Part shown: positions 1 through 9,125 of the stretch, in pieces | Layout of the letters: every line of letters begins with the position of its first letter | How positions within the stretch are numbered: position 1 is the first letter of the stretch | Origin: a virus | DNA length: 64,000 nucleotides | Strand: one strand, 5' to 3' | Virus record (IMG/VR): IMGVR_UViG_3300027841_000073 | Location: 1-64,000 of that record | Position numbers and translations under genes: made by a program | The notes under the pieces: model-generated | Databases searched by the model: none | What the model was told of the DNA's origin: nothing | The model's input: the letters and a program-made list of their open reading frames with translations, nothing else

Positions 1-1560
1 AGGTAAGCCTAATTGATTTTCACAACGCCATATAACTTCGCCATCCTGAATAGTTTCCCCTATTATAATAGGCCAAATTGGTTCACTCGCTCCTGAATTT
101 CCTTTTGTATCCGTAGTTGTATAAGCACTAACATCAGCTTGATAAATAAAATTATTAGGTATCGAAGGCATTACATATTGTCCTGAATCAACATACATAT
201 TTGGATACCATAAATTAGTAGTATGATCTTTTACATATGTCAATTCAACTACTGCCGGAGATATATCATGCCCATTAGTAGCAGTTACATTCGCTAAAAT
301 TTCCCTTAGTATTTTCTTATAATCATTTCTACCACGAATTAATTTTTTAGTTTCATGGAATAAAGGTGCATTTATTTTTATGGAATCTATATCCTCTGGT
401 TCTGCATATTCATTTAAGGATATATAATTTGTAATCTCTCCATAGAAAAAAGACAAAGCAGAAGGGGAGAATTGAATATCTTCTAATTGAATATAGGCTA
501 TTTTTAAAACATCATTAGTATCATAAGGATATAAGGAATAAATATTTTCATTTGTGCATACCCATGTAATTTCATTATCTACTATTTCCGTTCCTACATC
601 CATACTCCATATGGGTTCATTTGTACCTGAATTTGCTATGCCTACTGTTGTACTTCTATAATATAAATTAGTAAATTCTAACCCTACATTTTCCCATGTA
701 ATACCACCATCAACAACAGTAGCTCCTAAAGTTTCAGGCCAAATTGGTTCTGTAGTATTACTACCGCTTACTTTAGCAATTACTTTATACCTATAACCAT
801 TGGAAACAGTAGGTACAACTTGATCATTTATTTTATAAATAGTAGAAGCTCTCCATGAAAAATTAGGAGTAATATATTCGCTTTCGGAGTAACTACTATT
901 GGATACCCACAAATCAGGTGGATATTTATTAAGGTACAAAACATCAACACTATTCAATGAATTGGTAAGAACAATATATTTGTCTTCTGTTAGTTTTAAT
1001 ATAAAATTATCAGTAGGTACTTCATTATCATTAACATATAAAATAAAATCTTCACTTACTTTTGGTTTTATAAATCGAAATGTATTTATATTACGGGAAG
1101 GTATTACTTGTTCTTCCGTTTCTATATTACCCATTACTATTTCAAATGATTTTGGAACTTCAAATTCCAAAGCTACATCTTCAAAAGCTACAAGATCATA
1201 ACCAGATACACTACCTACGATATCAAATTTATTAAAAGATATGGTTTGATCCGGCATGACTGTTAAATACAAATGAGCATTTTTTCCCCTGAATACGGGA
1301 TAACCTTTGTCTTGTGCATTTGCGACTACACTACTTCTAATTAAAGCATCCATCATATAATTTTCACGGCGAGCTATTAAATTATGATAAGCTATATAAG
1401 TAGCAACTGCCGCAAAAAGTTCTTCAATAGTAGTACCAGTAGCTATTTCATAAAAACTTTTCCATCGTGCATATTCAGGTTTTGCCCTTACATATGTACG
1501 TATGTCATTTAAAATATCTTCATAGGATATGGATTCTACATTTATAAGGCCAGTACTCAT
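1..1560 (-). CDS. Baseplate wedge protein, gp6/J-like (partial)
   Basis: The reading frame is open from the ATG at 1560 to the window edge, so the C-terminus is missing. The N-terminal part reads as a baseplate J/gp6-type wedge protein: an early helix-rich segment with ARRENYMMDALIRSSV and a following GYPVFRGKNAHL stretch. The rest is long and beta-rich, with repeated W/EPIW-containing segments (TTEPIWPETLG, TNEPIWSMDVG, ASEPIWPIIIG) that look like small carbohydrate-binding-type repeats. It overlaps the gp25-like gene by 4 nt, the usual gp25-J neighbour pair. Such proteins link the baseplate hub to the periphery. The family call rests on position and the N-terminal pattern. Confidence 0.65.
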   Translation of the reverse strand, partial: MSTGLINVESISYEDILNDIRTYVRAKPEYARWKSFYEIATGTTIEELFAAVATYIAYHNLIARRENYMMDALIRSSVVANAQDKGYPVFRGKNAHLYLTVMPDQTISFNKFDIVGSVSGYDLVAFEDVALEFEVPKSFEIVMGNIETEEQVIPSRNINTFRFIKPKVSEDFILYVNDNEVPTDNFILKLTEDKYIVLTNSLNSVDVLYLNKYPPDLWVSNSSYSESEYITPNFSWRASTIYKINDQVVPTVSNGYRYKVIAKVSGSNTTEPIWPETLGATVVDGGITWENVGLEFTNLYYRSTTVGIANSGTNEPIWSMDVGTEIVDNEITWVCTNENIYSLYPYDTNDVLKIAYIQLEDIQFSPSALSFFYGEITNYISLNEYAEPEDIDSIKINAPLFHETKKLIRGRNDYKKILREILANVTATNGHDISPAVVELTYVKDHTTNLWYPNMYVDSGQYVMPSIPNNFIYQADVSAYTTTDTKGNSGASEPIWPIIIGETIQDGEVIWRCENQLGLP

Positions 1561-1931
1561 TGAGATACCTCACCACTTATAAAAAGTTCTTCATTCCATC
1601 CTTCAATTATGAAATATACTTGTATTTCATACCTATAATCATCGTAAATAGGTGTTACATTAGTACCTGCATAATTTAAAGTAACTTCTGGCAACCATGT
1701 TTCAAAAGCACTAATTATCATTTGATATATTTGTAAAGCATTTTCATCTGTTGCCAATTCAAAAAGTAATTCGTCCAATGGTAAACCAACAGTAGGTTGA
1801 AAAGGTCTTTCCCCTAATCCTGTATTAAGTAAATTATAAATAAAAGAATATATAGCTTCTATATTATCCACTAATGGCTTATTAAAAGGGTCAATAGCAT
1901 TTAAATCAGAATATAAAATTGCTGTTGCCAT
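1557..1931 (-). CDS. Baseplate wedge protein, gp25-like
   Basis: A 124-residue protein starting MATAILYSDLNAI. The start at 1931 has a GGTGAGGT SD and overlaps the stop of the upstream gene (TAATG); a longer in-frame start at 1988 would run deep into the PAAR-like gene and is less likely. The layout is that of gp25/gpW-like wedge proteins: an N-terminal helix with DNIEAIYSFIYNLLNTGLGERPFQP, a short middle with ETWLPEV, and a C-terminal strand pair with YEIQVYFII. The signature ERPFQPTVG is typical of the family (GERPF...G). It would nucleate sheath assembly at the baseplate. Confidence 0.8.
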   Translation of the reverse strand: MATAILYSDLNAIDPFNKPLVDNIEAIYSFIYNLLNTGLGERPFQPTVGLPLDELLFELATDENALQIYQMIISAFETWLPEVTLNYAGTNVTPIYDDYRYEIQVYFIIEGWNEELFISGEVSQ

Positions 1932-2254
1932 TAGTAATCTGACCTCACCGATTGTTTTGAAGATACACACATTAATAAACAACCACAACCAGTAGTTAAT
2001 GCAAAATCATTTTGTCTTGTAGTAAATTTTTCTTCTGAAAAATTCTTTTTACTTCCTTTATAAGGATAAGCAGTAGAACAATGTGGACAACTATGAACTA
2101 TATAAGGAATCATTTGTTTTCCAGTAGGTGACATTTCAGCCCGTACACTTTTAGCACCATTTATCATTACACCTACTACATTATGAGGACAACAAGGTAA
2201 ACCATGATTAGTAACACCTGTCCATATACTTAATACAGAAGTTTCACCTGACAT
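1931..2254 (-). CDS. PAAR-like spike-tip protein
   Basis: A 107-residue protein with the arrangement H-G-L-P-CC-P-H, a glycine turn, NGAKSVRAE, then HSCPHC near residue 55 and a Cys-rich C-terminus (TTGCGCLLMC). Regularly spaced Cys and His and the loop NGAKSV resemble PAAR proteins, which cap the tail spike and often bind a metal ion. Position supports this: it lies between the hub/spike genes and gp25. It could alternatively be another small metal-binding baseplate protein. Confidence 0.6.
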   Translation of the reverse strand: MSGETSVLSIWTGVTNHGLPCCPHNVVGVMINGAKSVRAEMSPTGKQMIPYIVHSCPHCSTAYPYKGSKKNFSEEKFTTRQNDFALTTGCGCLLMCVSSKQSVRSDY

Positions 2255-2533
2255 TTATTCACCTATTATCTTTTCTATTTTTTCAATAAGGGCAAATCTT
2301 TGTTCCATTCTTGCTGTAATATCCACAAACCTAAATAACTCAATAATTTTTTCAGCTTTTTTCTTATCAATTTTATATCTATTCATTAAATTATACGTTA
2401 CATTTTTCTTATTATCAATAAGTTCACTTTCTAATTTACTTTTCATTTCTTCATATATCATTGCTTGATCGCTCATAGCTAACATTTTCCTACGTTTTAA
2501 TATGAATTGTTTTTCTTTAATTGTAATTTTCAT
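2255..2533 (-). CDS. Tagged small protein (MKITIKEKQFILKRRK leader)
   Basis: A 92-residue protein that begins with the shared tag MKITIKEKQFILKRRK, followed by MLA. The rest is almost entirely charged helix (EEMKSKLESELIDNKKN, KKAEKIIELFRFVD) with no recognised fold. This is the only tagged gene found inside the baseplate cluster, more than 21 kb from the main group. It sits between the 258-residue virion protein and the PAAR-like gene. The tag suggests it enters the virion; its function is unknown. Confidence 0.75.
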   Translation of the reverse strand: MKITIKEKQFILKRRKMLAMSDQAMIYEEMKSKLESELIDNKKNVTYNLMNRYKIDKKKAEKIIELFRFVDITARMEQRFALIEKIEKIIGE

Positions 2534-2542
2534 TATTACTCC

Positions 2543-3319
2543 TTATAAACTATCCAGATATTCTTGCCACGTCATAATAGAAGTCGGGTCCGTCCAATCC
2601 GGGTCTTCTTCCATACTTGCTAATGCAGGGGGTTTAGCAGGATCAGTAGGATCAATCATAAAATCTTTTCCATATACTAATCCATTACCATCTAAATCTT
2701 CATTACCTTGATATTCACTTACTAATGCCGCAAATGCAGGGGGTGGAGTAGGCGGAGTACCACCTAAATTTGGAGCATGACCACATTCCCCTAAACCATT
2801 ATTAGCATTTTTGTCCCATACTCTACATGCTTCTCTTACACAAAAAGTAGTTGTATCCGTAACAGCAATTGATTGTACTACATATTTATGACTACCATAA
2901 GGATCAGGTTCACCAACAGGGAACATTTGTCTAATAGTATCACCCGGTTTATAAACATGATTTGGTTGCCATTCAGGGTAAAGAATAAATGGTTGGTTGT
3001 ATTGTAATTCCCATTGTATTTCATTATCACTTACTGTTGGAGTAGGGCCGGGAGTAGTACCTTGTGGAAACCAACTAGGCGGCATACTACCAGATTCCCC
3101 ACCTTCTTTAGCATAAAATATCCCACTTTCCCTTGGATCAAAAATTACATATCCAACAGGATCAGTAGGGGGTGCGCCGGAAGAAACCCATGCTGAACCA
3201 TTCCATGATTCCCATTCATAAGTAGAACCTGTCCAAAGCATCCGCCAAGTAAATCCACCAATTACTATTAATGATTTAAATTTAAAATACCCTTTATGAG
3301 GGCAAAGAAAACCCGGCAT
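2543..3319 (-). CDS. Putative virion protein with aromatic beta repeats
   Basis: A 258-residue protein, rich in Trp, Gly and Pro. Two segments, YEWESWNGSAWVSSG and EWQPNHVYKPGDTIRQM, look like short carbohydrate-binding or fibre-attachment modules. A Pro-rich linker (GGTPPTPPPAF) precedes an acidic C-terminus. Residues DLDGNGLVYGKDF could form a calcium-binding-type loop. It abuts the spike gene (stop and start share the 3319 region) and is probably a baseplate accessory protein. No family is recognised with confidence. Confidence 0.6.
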   Translation of the reverse strand: MPGFLCPHKGYFKFKSLIVIGGFTWRMLWTGSTYEWESWNGSAWVSSGAPPTDPVGYVIFDPRESGIFYAKEGGESGSMPPSWFPQGTTPGPTPTVSDNEIQWELQYNQPFILYPEWQPNHVYKPGDTIRQMFPVGEPDPYGSHKYVVQSIAVTDTTTFCVREACRVWDKNANNGLGECGHAPNLGGTPPTPPPAFAALVSEYQGNEDLDGNGLVYGKDFMIDPTDPAKPPALASMEEDPDWTDPTSIMTWQEYLDSL

Positions 3320-4350
3320 TATGAATCTCCTTTCAAACTATTCGCTTCACTTTCCAACTTAGCTTTTACTTCTTCCCCTCTACTTTTTAAATTTTCAGCT
3401 AATGTTTTTAATTCATTTAGTTTGGATGTTAAATTACTTATTTCACTTTCCAAATCAGCGATGCCACTTTCTAAATTACTCATATCCGGGGGAGTAGGTG
3501 GAACAGCGGGAATAGGTGTAGGGGGTGCTTGATTATGAGCTATTAAAGTACCCATATGTGCTATTAAACCACTTGACAATATACCTTGAACAGAACATTT
3601 TATAAAGTGTGCGCCACCTACTTGTTCTGCTAAATTACCAGCACTAACAAAAAATATATTTGCACCCATGCAGGATAAGTTTGCACTTGCATTTATATTT
3701 ACATTAGCTCCCGCACTTAAACTATAAATAGCACCTACGTTTATATTGTCATTCGCAGAAACATCCCTACTATAATTAGTACATTTCAGATTATAATTTT
3801 CACCCACTTGTATATTAAAATTTTTAGCGATATTCAAATTATAATCTTCCCCTATATCGTGTGTTAAACTTTTAGGATGTACTATTACTAAATTCCCTTC
3901 TTTATCAATTCTTATTACTAACCCACTTACATGATAATATTCTGCATACTGTTCTTTTTTATTTACTCTATAAAAGGAAACTGTAGAATCAACGAAACCA
4001 TAACTTTCGGGGTAGTCTTCATCGAATATATCTTGCTTTGTATTGCTATTTTTAAAAAAGCCTTTGTAAACTGGAAAATAAACATTGTCTTTATTTGGAA
4101 AATAAACAGTAATAAGGCTGTTTACTTCTGGTATTATTGTATTACTTAAATCCGGTCTACCACCTAAAGAACTAATGCCTTGTGGATAACACCATGGCAA
4201 TTTTTCAATGTCATCCGATTCTAATATTTTTGGTATTTTAACTTTTATTCTGCATAATTTTTCAGGGTCATCGTTTTTTACTACTATACCACGAAAATCA
4301 CCTTCTAAATTATTTTCTCTTTTAAAATATTCAATGGCTTTTAGAAGCAT
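3319..4350 (-). CDS. Baseplate spike protein, gp5/gpV-like
   Basis: A 343-residue protein. Residues ~15-110 resemble the OB-fold of tail spike proteins (GDFRGIVVKNDDPEKLCRIK, then PKILESDD and ITVYFPNKDN). Residues ~150-250 are a run of short beta repeats of the type NFNIQVGENYNL / NVNINASANL that would build the needle-like triple beta-helix. A Pro-rich stretch follows. The last ~55 residues are a heptad coiled coil (NLESGIADLESEIS...), unusual at the tip of a spike. It follows the hub gene directly. A GTATATGTATTT promoter candidate lies 26 nt upstream of the start. Confidence 0.75.
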   Translation of the reverse strand: MLLKAIEYFKRENNLEGDFRGIVVKNDDPEKLCRIKVKIPKILESDDIEKLPWCYPQGISSLGGRPDLSNTIIPEVNSLITVYFPNKDNVYFPVYKGFFKNSNTKQDIFDEDYPESYGFVDSTVSFYRVNKKEQYAEYYHVSGLVIRIDKEGNLVIVHPKSLTHDIGEDYNLNIAKNFNIQVGENYNLKCTNYSRDVSANDNINVGAIYSLSAGANVNINASANLSCMGANIFFVSAGNLAEQVGGAHFIKCSVQGILSSGLIAHMGTLIAHNQAPPTPIPAVPPTPPDMSNLESGIADLESEISNLTSKLNELKTLAENLKSRGEEVKAKLESEANSLKGDS

Positions 4351-4376
4351 TAAAAATTATTCCTTTTACTATTTAA

Positions 4377-4388
4377 AAATACATATAC
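4377..4388 (-). promoter_or_regulatory. Late-promoter candidate GTATATGTATTT
   Basis: On the minus strand this reads GTATATGTATTT, identical at five places in the window, each upstream of a minus-strand gene. Here it lies between the hub and spike genes, 26 nt before the spike ATG. It resembles the short AT-rich -10-like late promoters of T4-type phages only in general character. Confidence 0.45.
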
Positions 4389-4389
4389 C

Positions 4390-5541
4390 TTAGTACAAAT
4401 CACCTTTGATACTATTCATTGATTCCCTATATAATTTGCATGTTGTTAGCAATTGGCTATTTTGAATAACCCTACTAACTAACCCAACTATATAAGGACC
4501 GCTAGGAAATTCTAAAGCTTCTACACCTTCCCCTACAGCTACCGAATCTGAAAAATGAATCAAATCATAAATACTTATTTCATTCATAATGGATGGAAAA
4601 CTTACTTCAATGCTTTCAGAAGAAAATAAAGATAATCCTGCAATATTTCTTATATACGCTTCAAAATACTTGTCATGTATATTAGCAATGGATGTACCAA
4701 TAGGTAATCCCCTGTTTATATTTATTCGTCTACTTAAAGCATTTGTCATCGCCATCAATGGTTTTATTTCTTCACTTGTAAAATACATTGAATCATTTTG
4801 TAATGTATAAATAGGCTTTATTCTGTTATAACCTACCCAACAATTTATAAAACCACTTTTGGATTTTAAATAATAATTACCGGATATGGGTATTGTCTTA
4901 TCATCAATGGTATCCGTTTTCAAAAATTTATAATCGTAATTATCTACTTTATCCGTTATTAATTTTTTGAAATCCCGTAATATGAATTGTCCATTACTAT
5001 TTATTCCTGCCCCATAAAAGGAACTAGGGTCATAAGAATGAAGTAAAACTTCATCAATAAACCTTTTACCTGTTATGTAAGGTTGAATCCAATACTGTTC
5101 ATCTTTTGATTCTGTTACATTTGCATCAGGTAATGGTTTGGGGAAATATTTTTTAGCTTGTTCAATTACTACTTCTATACCTGATTTTTTATCGGTTATA
5201 GTTGTATACGGGTTTGTAATATATTCAATACAAGAATACAAACCAGATGCTTTTATAGCGAATTGATTGACACCTAAAAAGTCATGTTGTTTTGAAGTAA
5301 TTATTAATTTAGTATCTATTAAATTTTCTTCATCCTTGCCATAAGTAATTTCTAAATCATAACCTTCGTGGAATACTTCTAAAAGTTCCTTGTCTTTTGT
5401 TATAAATTCTATTTCCCATACAGGTAGTACATTCCCTGCTTCTTCAATGACAACAAAACTCAATAAATCTTGTGTTTCAATAAAATCTTTTTTACCACCT
5501 ATGGAAAAGATATATACGAATTGAGAATCTACTTTTACCAT
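4390..5541 (-). CDS. Baseplate hub protein, gp27/gpD-like
   Basis: A 383-residue protein. The N-terminus (SQFVYIFSIGGKKDFIE, then VVIEEAGNVLPVWEIEF and YDLEITYGKDEENLIDTKL) is the pattern of hub proteins of the gp27/gpD class, which form the ring that receives the spike. The C-terminus has PSIMNEISIYDLIHFSD followed by PYIVGLVSRVIQNSQL, matching the beta-barrel that ends these proteins. It sits between the LysM-like protein and the spike, which is the standard order. The family call is by pattern and position. Confidence 0.7.
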   Translation of the reverse strand: MVKVDSQFVYIFSIGGKKDFIETQDLLSFVVIEEAGNVLPVWEIEFITKDKELLEVFHEGYDLEITYGKDEENLIDTKLIITSKQHDFLGVNQFAIKASGLYSCIEYITNPYTTITDKKSGIEVVIEQAKKYFPKPLPDANVTESKDEQYWIQPYITGKRFIDEVLLHSYDPSSFYGAGINSNGQFILRDFKKLITDKVDNYDYKFLKTDTIDDKTIPISGNYYLKSKSGFINCWVGYNRIKPIYTLQNDSMYFTSEEIKPLMAMTNALSRRININRGLPIGTSIANIHDKYFEAYIRNIAGLSLFSSESIEVSFPSIMNEISIYDLIHFSDSVAVGEGVEALEFPSGPYIVGLVSRVIQNSQLLTTCKLYRESMNSIKGDLY

Positions 5542-5542
5542 A

Positions 5543-5890
5543 TCAACCTTCTACCTGTGTTTGTTTCGCTTTTAAACTGAAATATAATTCTTCCAAACTG
5601 TCAATGGATGGATAATTTATTTCATTACCTATGTATATTTCATCGAAGGAACGCAAATCATTATAAATCATTAGTATTTTCCATAGACCTGTATTACTAT
5701 ATATTTTATATGAAATTAATTCAGGTTTAAAACTTTCATTTGTTACTTTGAAAACACCTTTAATGGGCAAGGATTTAATTTTATATATGAAATAAGATGA
5801 AAGTACATCATATCCATTTTCGATAAACTCCATGAATTTATCGAAATCATATCTTGGTTTTGAATCCTTGTCTAAGTTTATATAAAACAT
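5543..5890 (-). CDS. Small baseplate protein, gp53/LysM-like
   Basis: A 115-residue protein whose C-terminal half carries the pattern seen in gp53 and LysM-type baseplate proteins: ISYKIYSNTGLWKILMIYN followed by EIYIGNEINYPSIDSLEEL. This matches the helix 'I-x-x-x-I-Y-x-N-x-x-L-W-x-x-L-M-x-x-N' and the 'G-x-x-I-x-x-P' turn. It lies between the 209-residue tail protein and the hub gene, where phages such as P2 and Mu-like relatives also place a LysM protein. It probably joins hub and tube or wedge. Confidence 0.65.
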   Translation of the reverse strand: MFYINLDKDSKPRYDFDKFMEFIENGYDVLSSYFIYKIKSLPIKGVFKVTNESFKPELISYKIYSNTGLWKILMIYNDLRSFDEIYIGNEINYPSIDSLEELYFSLKAKQTQVEG

Positions 5891-5900
5891 AAATTGTCCT

Positions 5901-6530
5901 TTATGAGAAATAACTTAAAAATTGGGGTGCGCTTAATAATCTGTAAGGTGCAAAAGATATAGTACCAATAGCATATAAAGGATGCCCATTTTGATTACAT
6001 AAAGTAGATAACCTAAATGATGCTGATTTTAGTACTTGATTAGGGGCGCGAAACCATCTACCTATTGATACTGCGAATTTACCACCACCTGCATCTTTTG
6101 TAAGAAGACTATAACCCCAAGGGGCTTTCATTGTTGTACCACTCCATGACTTAGGCATTGTACCCTCTAAAAACTTTTTAGCATATTCTCTTACGTCTTC
6201 CCCTCTTATGGAAACAAAAGTTAATTCTAAACTAAATTCCGGCCTTTCACTACCAGACCATGATAGAGTAGTTTCTAAAGGAGACATTACTTTTGTTTGA
6301 GTAGCGGCAGTAGCCATTTTCATAATTGATTTACCTTTATTACCTGCAATAGCCCCTACTGCCATTTCAGCTAAAGATTCTTCCAATAATGAATTATAAG
6401 TAGCAGTACCCGAAACATCAAAAGTATCAGAAGTCATAAAAGCAGTAACAGGCCCGGTAGGTAAAGCAAACCTGATAGTTAAATCAGGATTTTTCATTAT
6501 TTTATCTATGTATAAAAATGGTTCAGACAT
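5901..6530 (-). CDS. Tail/baseplate structural protein (tube-end candidate)
   Basis: A 209-residue protein located directly downstream of the tape measure and upstream of the LysM-like gene. It has a beta-rich composition (SFRLSTLCNQNGHPLYAIG, TISFAPYRLLS) with one small-residue helix near residues 45-80. Genes in this slot encode proteins that cap or start the tail tube on the baseplate (gp48/gp54 role in T4). I do not recognise the sequence itself, so the role is inferred from position. Confidence 0.5.
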   Translation of the reverse strand: MSEPFLYIDKIMKNPDLTIRFALPTGPVTAFMTSDTFDVSGTATYNSLLEESLAEMAVGAIAGNKGKSIMKMATAATQTKVMSPLETTLSWSGSERPEFSLELTFVSIRGEDVREYAKKFLEGTMPKSWSGTTMKAPWGYSLLTKDAGGGKFAVSIGRWFRAPNQVLKSASFRLSTLCNQNGHPLYAIGTISFAPYRLLSAPQFLSYFS

Positions 6531-6535
6531 AATTT

Positions 6536-9019
6536 TTACCCCATAATAGTTCTAAGTAATTCTGTATTCGCTTCATCAATAGTAGTTTTTTTAGTAACAG
6601 GTGTAGTAGAAACAGGTACATTTTTAGAATTATTTATAATAGTAGGGGGAGGAACATTTATTACTGGTTGTTGCTGTTCCCCTATTGCTCTTTCCCCTTC
6701 TTTAATAAATGAAGTAGGAGTAGGTGATGGTGTAGGTTTAATTTCAGCAATAGCCGGTTCTGTTAAAGAAGACTTAAATTCTTCTCTTTTACTTTTTATT
6801 TCTTCAGGTGTTCCAAATTGATCTATTTTTAAAAGTTCTTCTGATGTTTTTGCTTTTTTCATTTTTTCAATTGCTTCATTGTATGTATCTAATAATTCTA
6901 TTTCATAATCATCTGTTTCCCCTTTAGCTTTTCTATCTATTATATCTTGTCTTTCCTCCCATGCTAAAGATTTTTTAATATAAGTATCTTTTGCTTTTTC
7001 AAAATCACCTTCTGGTAAACTTTTACTAATACCTACTTTAGGCTGTTCTATCATTTCTGTTGCTTTTGGTTGTTCGATAATTTCCTCTTTAGGTATCTCT
7101 ATTTTGGGTTCTTTTATTGTTTCTTTTTCTGGTATTATAGCTTTTTTACCATATATGTATAGCTTATCTGTTTTTAATTTTTTAGAAATTTCAGCCGTAG
7201 CCATTAATTCAGCTTTACGCCTTGCATTTAATATATCTTTAGGACTATCCGATACAGGAGTATAATAAACAGTAGCAGATTCTAAGTTGCCTTTATCATC
7301 CCTTGCATTTAAAGTAATACCAAATTTTTCCGATGGTTTTTTTGTTTCAACAATGGCTTTTGGTTTTTCTTCTAATTTTTCAGGCAAATTTTCAGTTACT
7401 TTAGATGGTACTACTGGTTTAGGTGTTTCTACTGGTTTAGGTATTTCTACTGGTTTAGGTATTTCTACTGGTTTAGGTATTTCTACTGGTTTAGGTATTT
7501 CTACTGGTTTAGGTATTTCTGTTACTGGTATTTCATTTCCAAAAATATCTCTTTTGGGTTTAATTTCTTCTACTGGTTTAGATTCTGGTTTCGGTTCATA
7601 AGATTCTAATTTTGGTTTTTCTTCACTTACTTCTTCTGGCATTACTTCTGTTGCTTTTCTTTTTTGCTCTATTTCATATTGCAATCTTTTTTGGAGTTGG
7701 GCTTTTCTTTTTTCTAAATCTTCTATTTCTTTTTCATCTTCATCACTAATAAAGGTTTCACCTTTTTTCTTAATTAATTGATCTTGCATTGCATCTATAT
7801 TTTTTTGTAATTTTTCTGTATCTTTAAAATCCTCCGCACTACCTAACCCTTCCGTACCAGTTAAAGGTTGTGTTTTATCTCCACCATGAAACCATTCAAA
7901 CATTTTCTCCCCTAAAGTCTTTCCACCGAAAGCTTTAGTCATTTGATTATTTAACCATGACCCCGCCATATACCCCGCCGCACCCGCACCTACTACTAAA
8001 CCCGCACTACCTAAAAGTTTTCCTACTCCCCCTTTTAGTAATCCTGTTACAGGTGTTTTAAAAAAACTACCAAGTATTCCAGTAGACTTCTTATTTTGTT
8101 CTCCTAAATCTTTACCTAATCCATCTATATTTTCATTTATTGCATCAGACGCCATTTGTGTAGCATCAGTAATTCCATTTATAAGTTTTTCATCCCTTGC
8201 ATCTTCTCTTAATTCCTGTTGTAATTTTTTAGCACTTGCATCTTCCATACTGTCTTTTGCATTGTCCGCGCCTTCCCTTGTATTTTCCTCTATTTGTTTT
8301 AGTACATTTTCATTTCCCACTTCCTCTACTTCATCTTCTTCACCTACTTCACCTACTTCACCATTTTCTTTTTTAGGTTGTTTTTGTTCAAATGCTTTTG
8401 TTTTTTCTTTTGTTTGTTCCCCCCATTGCTTAGATTTACCCAATAACTTATTACCTAATGCTTCAATAATGGGTAATTCTGTTGATTGTAATTTTGTACC
8501 TATACTTTGAAATTTACTACCTACTACTTGTCTACCTATTTCACCAATACCACCTTTTAAACCATAAGCTCCCATCATTTTTAATGATCTACCTACATTT
8601 TTTAAACTAAATAAATCTTTATCAAGTTTAAGTGAATCTGTTACTGATTTTTTGTCATCCCCGTAATCTTCATCTTCTTCATCTTCTTTACCCTTACCTT
8701 TTGATTTGTCTTTACCTTTACCTTTTTCTTTACTTTGTTTATTAGTTTCGGTTACTCCTTTTTCAGTACCTTTAGTATCTTTGGCTATGTTAGGTAAAAA
8801 TTTTACAATACTTTCTTTTATATCCATTATATAATTAGATATACTACTAAACATCCCTTTTATATCATCAGCTAAATCAAATACGGGCTTTTTACCACTA
8901 TTAGGGGCTAACCCTAATCTGGAAGCCCGCATATTAGGATCACTAATATCAGGCATATTTATACCACCAATTTGTTCTGCTTTACCAGATTCTAAATCAG
9001 GATAATAATCTAAAGGCAT
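6536..9019 (-). CDS. Tape-measure protein candidate
   Basis: An 827-residue protein in the tape-measure slot after the tube genes. It is mostly charged helix and low-complexity sequence with one hydrophobic, glycine-rich segment near residues 330-365 (GGVGKLLGSAGLVVGAGAAG) that fits the membrane-insertion segment of tape measures. Residues ~75-110 are a Lys/Asp/Glu run. A stretch of six tandem PKPVEI-type hexapeptides lies near residue 500-535. The length would fit a tail of moderate length. Low complexity makes the call dependent on position and the hydrophobic segment; the start is the ATG that follows the small 9020-9118 ORF without a gap. Confidence 0.6.
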   Translation of the reverse strand: MPLDYYPDLESGKAEQIGGINMPDISDPNMRASRLGLAPNSGKKPVFDLADDIKGMFSSISNYIMDIKESIVKFLPNIAKDTKGTEKGVTETNKQSKEKGKGKDKSKGKGKEDEEDEDYGDDKKSVTDSLKLDKDLFSLKNVGRSLKMMGAYGLKGGIGEIGRQVVGSKFQSIGTKLQSTELPIIEALGNKLLGKSKQWGEQTKEKTKAFEQKQPKKENGEVGEVGEEDEVEEVGNENVLKQIEENTREGADNAKDSMEDASAKKLQQELREDARDEKLINGITDATQMASDAINENIDGLGKDLGEQNKKSTGILGSFFKTPVTGLLKGGVGKLLGSAGLVVGAGAAGYMAGSWLNNQMTKAFGGKTLGEKMFEWFHGGDKTQPLTGTEGLGSAEDFKDTEKLQKNIDAMQDQLIKKKGETFISDEDEKEIEDLEKRKAQLQKRLQYEIEQKRKATEVMPEEVSEEKPKLESYEPKPESKPVEEIKPKRDIFGNEIPVTEIPKPVEIPKPVEIPKPVEIPKPVEIPKPVETPKPVVPSKVTENLPEKLEEKPKAIVETKKPSEKFGITLNARDDKGNLESATVYYTPVSDSPKDILNARRKAELMATAEISKKLKTDKLYIYGKKAIIPEKETIKEPKIEIPKEEIIEQPKATEMIEQPKVGISKSLPEGDFEKAKDTYIKKSLAWEERQDIIDRKAKGETDDYEIELLDTYNEAIEKMKKAKTSEELLKIDQFGTPEEIKSKREEFKSSLTEPAIAEIKPTPSPTPTSFIKEGERAIGEQQQPVINVPPPTIINNSKNVPVSTTPVTKKTTIDEANTELLRTIMG
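7413..7520. repeat. Six tandem 18-bp units in the tape-measure gene
   Basis: Six head-to-tail copies of an 18-bp unit (plus-strand ACTGGTTTAGGTATTTCT; the first copy differs by one base). In the gene on the minus strand they encode PKPVEI repeats, expected to form an extended proline-rich rod. Near identity at DNA level indicates recent expansion and likely length variation among relatives. Confidence 0.9.
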
Positions 9020-9118
9020 TTATTTACCTCTTTGTTTACGGATTATAGATTCAATATATTCACATTGACGTATTACATATCCATAATCCAAATAACCTAT
9101 GTGAAATAAATCAATCAT
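9020..9118 (-). CDS. Short ORF, possible frameshift extension of the chaperone-slot gene
   Basis: Too short for routine gene calling: 32 codons from ATG 9118, ending at the TAA that touches the tape-measure ATG. The same frame is open further upstream, overlapping the last ~50 nt of the 320-residue gene. Its translation is smooth (AKYGMIDLFHIGYLDYGYVI...KQRGK). SD support for ATG 9118 is weak. Chaperone genes before tape measures are commonly extended by ribosomal frameshifting, and here a +1 shift would be required; CCCTTTC near 9170 is a possible slip site. It is either a tiny gene or the tail of a frameshift product. Confidence 0.4.
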   Translation of the reverse strand: MIDLFHIGYLDYGYVIRQCEYIESIIRKQRGK

Positions 9119-9125
9119 TCCATAT

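Noticed and set aside
7413-7520. CRISPR-like or regulatory direct repeats
   Set aside because: The 18-bp units are contiguous, lack spacers and are in frame as PKPVEI codons of the tape-measure candidate.
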